Made by a program: the position numbers and the translations under genes. The notes under the pieces were generated by a model. That model was not told where the DNA came from, did not search any database, and saw nothing but the letters and a program-made list of their open reading frames with translations. A stretch of DNA of 8,969 nucleotides from Alphaproteobacteria bacterium. GTDB taxonomy: Bacteria > Pseudomonadota > Alphaproteobacteria > UBA828. Below are positions 1 through 7,500 of this stretch, one piece after another (positions within the stretch are counted from its first letter, which is position 1; each line of letters starts with the position of its first letter). The stretch spans positions 1-8,969 of the forward strand of contig JABJCZ010000105.1 in assembly GCA_018668475.1 (NCBI GenBank), read 5' to 3'.

Positions 1-1
1 G

Positions 2-2194
2 CGGGCGGCGGCGGCGCGTGCGCTGGCTGCAAGCGGCATTCGGCTCTTTCATTGGCCCGAGGAAGGCGGCGGGGGCAGCTATGGCGCCACCGGCCTGAAC
101 GAAATTCAGGCTGAACTGGGCGACACAGAATTTGCGCGGGTGGACGCTGCCGTGAACCGGCTGCATCAGGTTGGCGAGCCGTTCCATATTGTTTGTCAGA
201 ATAGCGCCGGCAAGCCGCTGGAAATTATGGGCCGCGGCGACCGCGATGGGATCGCGGTAGAAGTGCGTGAGGCTGCCGACGCCCACGCCGTATCGGAAAC
301 TACAAAGCAGCGCGCCGATTTGATTAATGAAGAGGCGTCTCGCCTGGCGACCGTTCTGGACGGGCTGGATATGCCGGTCTGGTTGCGAGATTCGGCCGAT
401 TCGTTGATCTGGTGCAACAACGCCTATGCTTCAGCCGTCGGAACGGATCGCGAGGGAGCGACAGCCGACAACGGCATCGAACTCCTGTCAGGTAGCGGCG
501 CCATTGAATGCAAGGAGCTTGCCCATCAGGCGCGTACCGGCAACGTTCGCAAAGCGATCAAGAAACACGCTGTTGTAGACGGTGAACGGCGCCTGCTGGA
601 ACTGGTAGAATTGCCGGCGGCGAAAGACGCCGGCACCGTCGGCTGGGCGCGCGACATCACCGACTTCGAAACTTCCAAGGCTGAGCTGAGACGGCACATT
701 GATGCGCACGCACAGGTTCTCGAAGCGCTCAGCGAGGCCATCTCCATTTATGCGCCGGACAAGCGGCTGATTTTTTACAACAGCGAATTCGTCAAACTAT
801 TTGGCCTGGATGAAACCTGGCTGGCAAGCGAACCGTTGATCAGCGAAGTTATTGAGGCTCAGCGTGAGCAACGGCGATTACCGGAACAGGCCAACTGGCG
901 CGCCTATAAAGATCAACTCCTTGAACTCTTCACCAGCGTGACTGAGCCACAGGAAGACCTGTTGCACCTGCCCGACGGCTCGACCCTGCGCCAGGTCATT
1001 ACGCCCCATCCCTTTGGCGGCCTGCAGTTCATGGGTGTGGATGTAACTGATCGCCTGACACTTGAACGCTCCTACAGCACATTAACCGCGGTGCAGCGTG
1101 CGACCCTCGACAATCTGCATGAGGCAGTTGCCGTATTTGGTGCGGATGGGCGACTGAAATTGTGGAACCCCGGCTACGCCAACCTGTGGGCGCTCGACCC
1201 GGACCAGATGGAAGATGAACCTCATATTCTGGATATTCTTGATCTCACTCGCCCGCTTATCGGCGGTGAGGACGATTGGGAAGACTACAAGGCCACTGAA
1301 ATCGCACGCATCAATGAGCGGTATGCAGGTGGTCAGCGCCTGGAACGCCGCGACCAAAGAATTCTGGACGCCGCCTATGTGCCGTTGCCCGATGGCGCAA
1401 CACTGATTACGTATCTGGATATCACTGATCGATTCCAGGTAGAGCAGGCGCTACGTGGGCGCGCTGAAGCGATGGAGACGGCGGACCGTCTCAAATCAGA
1501 GTTCATCGCCAATGTTTCGTATGAACTGCGAACGCCGCTCAACACGATGATCGGGTTTACCGAGATTCTGGCGAACCAGTATTTTGGCCCCCTCAATGAA
1601 CGTCAGCAGGATTATGTTCATGGCATTCTTGATTCGTCACAGCACCTGCTGTCACTAATCAACGACATCCTCGATCTGGCAACTGTCGAGGCCGGACTGA
1701 TGGTGCTCGAGAACGAGCCACTCGATATTCATTCCGTCCTGTTCAGCATGTTGGGTCTGGTCAATGAACGCATTCGGAAAAACCAGCTCGAAGTGACCTT
1801 CGAATGCGATGCGGCCATAGGCCAGATCGAAGCCGACGAACGCCGCTTGAAACAGGTTCTCTATAACCTGCTGTCCAACGCCATCAAGTTTACGCCGGCA
1901 GGCGGCAAAATCGCACTCGGCGCGCGCCGGGAAAACGATGGCATTGCCATATGGGTATCAGATACCGGCATCGGCATTGCGGTCGGCGACCAGCGCCAGG
2001 TGTTTGAAAAGTTCTCTCAGGGCGCGGGCGCACTCAATCGGCAGGCCGGCACCGGGCTTGGCCTGTCACTGGTCAAAAATTTCGTGCAGCTGCAAGGCGG
2101 GCGGGTGGACATGGTGTCAGCACCTGATGAAGGCACAACAGTAACCTGTTTTTTCCCGGGCAGACCCCCGGCGGACGCGGCCCGTCTGGACTAA
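2..2194 (+). CDS. divL: DivL-type PAS pseudo-histidine kinase, 5' end cut by window
   Basis: The frame is open from base 2, so the gene begins upstream; the GTG at 140 is internal. Counting that GTG as residue 1 (46 more codons precede it), a first PAS-like segment covers the 46 upstream codons to about residue 45. PAS-like domains follow at about 70-178, 190-308 and 318-433. A helical linker leads to a HisKA segment at about 445-515, then a HATPase domain at about 560-673. The H-box reads NVSYELRTPL: Tyr461 (codon TAT, 1520-1522) sits where the phosphorylated His should be. The ATP-binding boxes are all present: N-box N576/N580, G1 SDTGIGI at 607-613, F-box F622/F625, G2 GTGLGL at 637-642. 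In Caulobacter, DivL is a membrane-anchored protein with a Tyr at this site; it binds DivK through its DHp region and controls the kinase CckA. The visible 730 residues approach its full length, so probably only the membrane anchor and a short stretch are missing. It ends in tandem stops TAA TAG. The identification as DivL is inferred from architecture, the Tyr and gene neighbourhood. Confidence 0.87.
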   Translation, partial: RAAAARALAASGIRLFHWPEEGGGGSYGATGLNEIQAELGDTEFARVDAAVNRLHQVGEPFHIVCQNSAGKPLEIMGRGDRDGIAVEVREAADAHAVSETTKQRADLINEEASRLATVLDGLDMPVWLRDSADSLIWCNNAYASAVGTDREGATADNGIELLSGSGAIECKELAHQARTGNVRKAIKKHAVVDGERRLLELVELPAAKDAGTVGWARDITDFETSKAELRRHIDAHAQVLEALSEAISIYAPDKRLIFYNSEFVKLFGLDETWLASEPLISEVIEAQREQRRLPEQANWRAYKDQLLELFTSVTEPQEDLLHLPDGSTLRQVITPHPFGGLQFMGVDVTDRLTLERSYSTLTAVQRATLDNLHEAVAVFGADGRLKLWNPGYANLWALDPDQMEDEPHILDILDLTRPLIGGEDDWEDYKATEIARINERYAGGQRLERRDQRILDAAYVPLPDGATLITYLDITDRFQVEQALRGRAEAMETADRLKSEFIANVSYELRTPLNTMIGFTEILANQYFGPLNERQQDYVHGILDSSQHLLSLINDILDLATVEAGLMVLENEPLDIHSVLFSMLGLVNERIRKNQLEVTFECDAAIGQIEADERRLKQVLYNLLSNAIKFTPAGGKIALGARRENDGIAIWVSDTGIGIAVGDQRQVFEKFSQGAGALNRQAGTGLGLSLVKNFVQLQGGRVDMVSAPDEGTTVTCFFPGRPPADAARLD

Positions 2195-2273
2195 TAGCCT
2201 CCCGCCGACGGCATTTGTCTTGCCACCACCGGTTCTGCCATCATTTGTCCTGAAAGTAGCCAACGGCGACAAC
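2195..2273 (+). other. Short divL-tsaE intergenic gap
   Basis: These 79 bases are the only real gap in the window. They begin with a second stop (TAG) directly after the divL TAA. I see no strong hairpin followed by a T-run, no clear -35/-10 pair and no full TTAA-N7-TTAA CtrA box. tsaE and the genes after it may therefore be read through from divL, or from a promoter not recognisable by eye. The gap carries a short direct repeat, listed separately. Confidence 0.5.
2212..2249 (+). repeat. Short direct repeat CATTTGTC
   Basis: The octamer CATTTGTC occurs at 2212-2219 and again at 2242-2249, exactly 30 bases apart, about three helical turns. With one mismatch the match extends to 11 bases (CATTTGTCYTG). 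It lies just upstream of the tsaE ATG. Same-face spacing would suit a regulator dimer pair, but the repeat is short and may be chance. Confidence 0.3.
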
Positions 2274-2756
2274 ATGACCGACCTGTCCATTTACCTTTCC
2301 TGCGAGTCCGATACCGTCACACTCGCGCGTCAAGTCGCCGAGGCGGCCCGAAAGGGCGACATCATCGGCCTGACCGGAAACCTCGGCGCCGGGAAAACAG
2401 CTTTTGCCCGGGCATTCATTCAGGCCCGTACCGGTATCGATGAAGTCCCTAGCCCGACATTTACGCTGGTGCAGGTTTATGACCGGGACACTGGATCACC
2501 ATCAATCTGGCACATGGACCTTTATCGACTGGAACCCGGCGCTGATGTCGAGGAACTCGGGATTGAGGACGCCATGGCCGATGGAATTCTTCTCGTCGAA
2601 TGGCCGGACCGCCTGGACAGCGCGACATTGGAGAACTGGGTGGAGATCACCCTTTCTCTCGCTGATGACCCGTCCGCCCGAACCGTATCCATAGGCGCCC
2701 ATGGCGACTTGGCCCGCGCCTTTCATGGACGCATCGCCAAAGCGACCGCCGCATGA
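2274..2756 (+). CDS. tsaE: TsaE, tRNA t6A37 biosynthesis ATPase
   Basis: TsaE is the ATPase that works with TsaB and TsaD when threonylcarbamoyl is transferred to A37 of ANN-decoding tRNAs in the cytoplasm. From the ATG at 2274 the product has 160 residues, normal for the family. The P-loop GNLGAGKT is at 35-42, the family SPTFTL motif at 60-65, HMDLYRL (Walker B-like region) at 80-86, and EWPDRL at 109-114. A TTG at 2220 would add 18 residues rich in Pro and Val with no resemblance to the family N-terminus, so I prefer the ATG; neither has a good Shine-Dalgarno sequence. The stop overlaps the amgK start as ATGA, which suggests coupled translation. Key residues all look intact. Confidence 0.93.
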   Translation: MTDLSIYLSCESDTVTLARQVAEAARKGDIIGLTGNLGAGKTAFARAFIQARTGIDEVPSPTFTLVQVYDRDTGSPSIWHMDLYRLEPGADVEELGIEDAMADGILLVEWPDRLDSATLENWVEITLSLADDPSARTVSIGAHGDLARAFHGRIAKATAA

Positions 2757-3748
2757 TCAGCCGTGAGGATATCGAGCATCGTTTTCTGACCGATGCCAGC
2801 TGGGGTGATGCGGCCCGCCAACCCCTCGCCGGTGATGCGTCAGGCCGGCTTTATCATCGCCTCACAAAAAATGGTGCGACTGCAATTTTAATGAACGCAC
2901 CACCACCGCAGGAGAATGTGCATTCTTTCGTGGTCATCGACCAATTCCTGTGCGCCCACGGATATAGCGCGCCGAAGATAATTGCCAGCGACGAGGCAGC
3001 AGGATTTTTATTGCTGGAAGATTTCGGCGACGAGAGCTTCACCCGTATCCTTGCGCGCGACGCTTCTTCAAAAACCGAAATCACCCTGTATTCATCCGCC
3101 ATTGACGTGTTGCGTGACTTGCACACTCGACCCCTGCCTAACTCGGTTGCAACTTACGACGAGGCCAGATTGGCTGGCGATGCCGCGCTGTTCGTCGAGG
3201 CCTGGGTCGGCCAGCATCATGCGGACGCCGGATATTTAGAAACAGCCGGGCAGACCTTTCAGAATGCGTGGTGCACGGCGTGGCGCCACGCGACGGCGTT
3301 ACCATACGCGCTGTCGCTGCGAGATTATCACGCGGGTAACCTGATGTGGCTGGGCGACCGCTCGGGCCTGAGACGCGTCGGGCTACTGGATTTTCAAGAC
3401 GCTCTTGCGGCGCCTGTCGCCTACGACCTCGTTTCATTGCTCAATGATGCCCGCCGCGACGTCAGCCCCCATACCGAGCGCGCGATGATTGAACGCTATC
3501 TGTCGGCACGTGGTGACATTGCCGAAGACGCATTCAAGGCTGGCTATGCAGTACTGGGTGCGCAACGCAGTGTGCGCATTGCCGGTGTGTTCACGCGCCT
3601 GGCCCGGCGCGATGGCAAATCGCAGTATCTGGCGCATCTGCCCCGCGTCTGGCGGCAAATAGAAACCCATCTTGCGCATCCCGCGCTGGAACACATTCGG
3701 CAATGGATGGATGAATACGCGCCCCAGCACCTGAGATGTAGCACCTGA
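2753..3748 (+). CDS. amgK: Anomeric MurNAc/GlcNAc kinase (AmgK), APH-fold
   Basis: This 331-residue protein has the aminoglycoside-phosphotransferase kinase fold. AmgK phosphorylates the anomeric carbon of MurNAc (and GlcNAc) in the cytoplasm as part of peptidoglycan recycling. The N-lobe nucleotide region has AGDASGRLYHRL at 26-37 and the hinge-like LLLEDFGDESF at 86-96. The catalytic loop is LRDYHAGNLM at 189-198, with catalytic Asp191 and metal-binding Asn196. The DFG-equivalent is LLDFQDA at 211-217 (Asp213), followed by AYDLVSLLNDARRDV at 223-237. The position usually held by His in HxDxxxxN is Leu189. The assignment as AmgK rather than a generic phosphotransferase is supported by murU immediately after it, joined by a TGATG overlap. 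The alternative is an APH-family kinase with another sugar substrate. True aminoglycoside resistance is unlikely in this setting. Confidence 0.82.
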   Translation: MISREDIEHRFLTDASWGDAARQPLAGDASGRLYHRLTKNGATAILMNAPPPQENVHSFVVIDQFLCAHGYSAPKIIASDEAAGFLLLEDFGDESFTRILARDASSKTEITLYSSAIDVLRDLHTRPLPNSVATYDEARLAGDAALFVEAWVGQHHADAGYLETAGQTFQNAWCTAWRHATALPYALSLRDYHAGNLMWLGDRSGLRRVGLLDFQDALAAPVAYDLVSLLNDARRDVSPHTERAMIERYLSARGDIAEDAFKAGYAVLGAQRSVRIAGVFTRLARRDGKSQYLAHLPRVWRQIETHLAHPALEHIRQWMDEYAPQHLRCST

Positions 3749-4518
3749 TGGCCCAGGCAGAGACGAGAGCCGGCATAACGACCGCGATGATTCTTGCAGC
3801 CGGGCTCGGCACGCGTATTCGCGACGTCAGCAATACCCTTCCAAAGCCATTGCTATCTGTCGCTGGCCAGCCGTTGATCGATTACGCGCTCGCCAGCGCC
3901 GTACATGCCGGCGTTACGGAAATAGTCGTCAACACGCATTACCGGGCCGAGTTGATCGAAGCTCACCTGAAAGGCTGCGCCACAAAACCGGGTGCGCCGA
4001 CGATTCGTACCGTTTATGAAGGCGCGCGCCTTGAAACCGGCGGCGGCGTGAGAAATGCATTGCCGCTTCTGGGAACGCAGGCTTTTTTTGTGATGAACAG
4101 CGATAGCATCGTCGTTGATGACCGAGACAGTTCGCTCCTTCGCCTTGCCGTCGCCTGGGACGAAAAAAAAATGGATGCGCTGTTGCTGCTGTGCCCGTTA
4201 GCGATGGCAAGTGGATATGACGGTGCTGGAGATTTCGTCAGAACAACACCCGATGAGTCGCCGCCAGGCGCCGCAGCGACACTGCGCCGACGCGCAGAGG
4301 GCGAGACCGGGCTGGTTTTCACGGGCGTTCAAATTTTACACCCTCGCCTGTTTGCAACGGCACCGGACGGCGCCTATTCCCTCAACATTCACTACGACAA
4401 GGCAGCGGCCCGGAACAGGTTGTACGGCCTCAGCCACGTTGGTGACTGGTTTCATGTGGGCACTGCAGACGGCCTACGCCGCGCGGATACCGGCCTGACC
4501 AAAGCGGCAACGCGATGA
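3748..4518 (+). CDS. murU: N-acetylmuramate alpha-1-phosphate uridylyltransferase (MurU)
   Basis: MurU joins MurNAc-alpha-1-phosphate to UTP, giving UDP-MurNAc and pyrophosphate. Together with AmgK this bypasses de novo UDP-MurNAc synthesis, and in Pseudomonas the route underlies intrinsic fosfomycin tolerance. The 256-residue protein is a Rossmann-like nucleotidyltransferase. It has the signature MILAAGLGTR at 14-23, LPKPL with Lys33 at 31-35, LETGGG at 95-100, the metal-site motif MNSDS with Asp119 at 116-120, and DWFHVGT at 233-239. Residues 1-13 before the signature are a short tail; the ATG at 3748 is chosen because it overlaps the amgK stop, but Met14 is a possible alternative. It also resembles sugar-1-phosphate nucleotidyltransferases in general, so the substrate is inferred from amgK next door. 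It contains a run of nine A's near its middle. The stop overlaps addB as ATGA. Confidence 0.83.
   Translation: MAQAETRAGITTAMILAAGLGTRIRDVSNTLPKPLLSVAGQPLIDYALASAVHAGVTEIVVNTHYRAELIEAHLKGCATKPGAPTIRTVYEGARLETGGGVRNALPLLGTQAFFVMNSDSIVVDDRDSSLLRLAVAWDEKKMDALLLLCPLAMASGYDGAGDFVRTTPDESPPGAAATLRRRAEGETGLVFTGVQILHPRLFATAPDGAYSLNIHYDKAAARNRLYGLSHVGDWFHVGTADGLRRADTGLTKAATR
4163..4171 (+). repeat. Nine-A homopolymer inside murU
   Basis: Nine consecutive A's encode part of Glu-Lys-Lys-Met (residues 139-142 of MurU). A one-base loss puts the ribosome onto a TAG at 4199-4201; a one-base gain leads to a TGA at 4218-4220. Either change would cut MurU to roughly 150 residues and remove the C-terminal part. 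Such runs are known sites of polymerase slippage, and this one stands out in GC-rich coding DNA. Confidence 0.9.
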
Positions 4519-7500
4519 CCGACACTCACCGGCCGCCCCGCGTCTACACTATTCCGGCCACCGCGCCTTTTGGCGATGCCCTGGTTGCCGGGCTACTGAA
4601 CGGCGACGTCATCTCGCTACCTGCAGGCGACCCGTTAGCGCTGGCGCGGGTAACTCTGCTGATGCCAACGCGGCGCGCCTGCCGCGCCATTCAGGAGGCG
4701 TTTCTGCGGGCCAGCGGCAGCGCTGCCATGTTGCTGCCACGCATATTGCCGCTCGGCGATATTGACGATGACGAAGGCGGCCTCGGCGACCGGGAAGCCA
4801 GCGCCGACGATATGATACCACCGGCCATTTCGAGCCTTCGCCGGCAATTGTTGCTCGCCCGCCTGGTGCGCGCGTGGGACAACGCAGCCCCACGCGGTGA
4901 GGCGGCAGACCCGAACCCCCGACGGTCGATGGACCAGGTTATCCGGCTCGCCGCAGAGCTCGCCAATTTTCTCGATGCCACACAAATTGAGGGGCTGACC
5001 CTCGACGGACTAAAAGATCTTGCGCCTGCACAATATGCCGACCATTGGCAAAGTGTTCTGGAATTTCTGCTTATCGTGACACGGCATTGGCCCGAGGTGC
5101 TGGCTGAAGAAGGGGTTCTAGATCCCGCGACGCGACGCAACACAACTCTGCGCAAGTTGGCACAATCGTGGGCGACGACGCCACCTCCCGGGCCCGTTAT
5201 CACCGCCGGTTCCACCGGAACCGTACCCGCAACCGCTGACCTGATGGGTGTGATCGCGCGCCTGCCTCAGGGCATGATCGTGTTGCCGGGGCTGGATACT
5301 GCAACCGATGAGGAGGCCTGGAATGCCCTCGACGCGACCCACACGCAATATGCGCTGAAACGCCTGCTAAACCGCATTGGGATCAACCGTGCCGAAGTGC
5401 ATGTATGGCCAATCCTCCCGCCCGTCGAACATGAGGCCACAGCGCGCGCAACGCTTCTCCATGAAGCGTTGCGACCGGCAGTAACCACGCATGTCTGGCA
5501 CAACGAAAACCTGATCGACGAAGCTGCCGTAACCGGCCTGGCGCTTGCCGAATGTGATGACCTGCAGCAGGAAGCCGGAGTCATCGCTCTGCGCATGCGT
5601 GCTGCCCTGCAAATCGATGAAGCGACGGGTCGACGGGACCAGACTGCCGCACTTGTCACTGCCGATAGGCGGCTTGCCCGGCGGGTCGTTGCGGAATTGA
5701 AACGCTGGGATATTTCTGTTGACGATTCCGCCGGTGAACCGCTTGGCAATACACCGCCCGGAGCATTACTGCGCCTGACAGCACGGCTCGCCGATTCCGG
5801 GCTCGCCCCGGTGGAATTGCTTGCCGCGCTCAAACATCCACTTGCCGCTGGCGGTATGCCGACGGGTGAGTTTCGTGCACTGGCGCGCAAACTCGAAATT
5901 CAATGCCTGCGAGGCCCCCGCCCGGCGCCCGGCATTGAAGGGCTTCAACTGGCGCTAGCAGGCTCAAGGGACGGCGAAACACTGCACGAGTGGCTCGCCG
6001 GTATAGGCTCCCACCTCACGCCGTTTTTCTCCCTCTGGAGTAGCGGGCAGGTGGGCCTCGCGGATATCGTTCGGGCCCATGTCGGCTTTACCGAGTGGCT
6101 GGCCGGGGACGATGACGATGCCGGCGGCACCAGACTATGGGACGGTGAAGCCGGTGATGCTGCCGCCGCATTGATCGCGGATCTGCTGGAGAATACCAAT
6201 ACGATCGGTGCGCTGCCGGCCAGTGACTATGCCGGAATGCTGGAGGCGTTGATGGACGCCCGCGCCGTGCGGCCGCGTTATGGCCAACATCCCAGGTTAT
6301 TCATTTGGGGACCGCTCGAAGCCCGACTGCAGCGAGCAGACATCATGATTCTCGGCGGGCTCAATGAGGGGAGTTGGCCGCCCGAACCCGGTGATGACCC
6401 GTGGATGAGTCGGCCCATGCGCGACGCCTTTGGGCTGCCGCCACATGAACAACGCATCGGCCTGTCCGCCCACGACTTTGTGCAGGCCGCATCGTCGCGC
6501 AATGTCATGTTTACGCGGGCCCGGCGGGCCGGTGGCGGGCCAACTGTGCCATCACGCTGGCTCCTTCGGTTGGGCGCGTTGTTGGCTGCTGGCGACATGG
6601 AGAGACACGTCCGTGAAAACGGCGAACGCTGGCTGCATTGGCACAACGATATGTCGACACCGCCCGAGCCGCAGCAGCGCCTGCGCGCGCCCGAGCCCCG
6701 GCCACCAGTAGCAGCCCGACCGCGCCGGATGTCTGTGACCCAGATCGAACAGTGGATGGCCGATCCCTACGCTACGTATGCACGACATATTTTGAAATTG
6801 CGGGCACTGGACCCGCTGGATGCGAACCCTGGCGCAGCTGAACGCGGCACGATTATTCATGACATCCTCGATGCGTTTGTTCGGCAATATCCCGCCGCTT
6901 TGCCCAACGATGCATTGCGCCAATTGATCGCACTCGGGCAGCACAAATTTGCCGCTGTTGAAACCCAGCCCGGCGTCTTTGCCTTCTGGTGGCCGCGCTT
7001 CGAGCGCATCGCAAAATGGTTTGTAGAAACAGAAGGCACCCGCCGCTCGAACACGCGGCCCGCGGCAACGGAGGTGGAGGGCCGGTTAGTGCTCAGCCGA
7101 CCAGGGGGTGACTTTCTGTTGACTGCGAAGGCCGATCGGATAGATCGGCTGGATACCGGCGGGCTCATCATTCTCGATTACAAAACCGGCAGTGTGCCGA
7201 ATAATAAGGAAGTCGCCCGCGGCCAGGCGCCGCAACTCCCATTGGAGATCGCTATCGCGGAAGCCGGCGAGTTCAAAGGCCTGCCCGCCGAGGCCGTACA
7301 TGAACTGGAATATTGGCGCCTTACGGGCGGAGACCCGGCAGGCGAAATCAGGAAAGTAAAAGGTAGCGTGGAGCAACTCGGTGCGGAGGCGGTGGCAGGC
7401 CTCAGTACGTTAATTGACCTGTTTGACAATGAAGACACGCCCTACCTGCCAGTTCCCCGGCCCGACTGGGAAAAACCCTGGAACGATTACACCCATCTCG

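Noticed and set aside
1..20. GCG/GGC-rich repeat at the window start
   Set aside because: It encodes Ala/Arg codons of the open kinase frame and is ordinary low-complexity coding sequence.
2137..2154. Five-base inverted repeat AACAG-TAAC-CTGTT followed by T's, terminator-like
   Set aside because: It lies inside the kinase coding region, the stem is short and A/T-rich, and the T-run overlaps the stem; it is unlikely to stop transcription.
2220..2273. TTG start giving TsaE an 18-residue N-terminal extension
   Set aside because: The extension does not look like a TsaE N-terminus, no ribosome binding site precedes the TTG, and the ATG at 2274 gives the usual family length.
4211..4498. 95-codon plus-strand frame inside murU, possibly reached by slippage at the A9 run
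   Set aside because: A TAG at 4199-4201 separates it from the A9 run in that frame, so slippage would not produce it; it looks like a shadow of murU.
5267..5890. 207-codon open frame on the minus strand
   Set aside because: It is fully antisense to addB, has a Ser/Arg/Ala-rich composition typical of reverse-strand reading of GC-rich genes, and shows no recognisable domain.
6518..6530. GC-rich inverted repeat GGCCC-GGC-GGGCC in addB
   Set aside because: The stem is five bases and arises from a run of Arg/Gly/Ala codons in GC-rich DNA; no associated signal.
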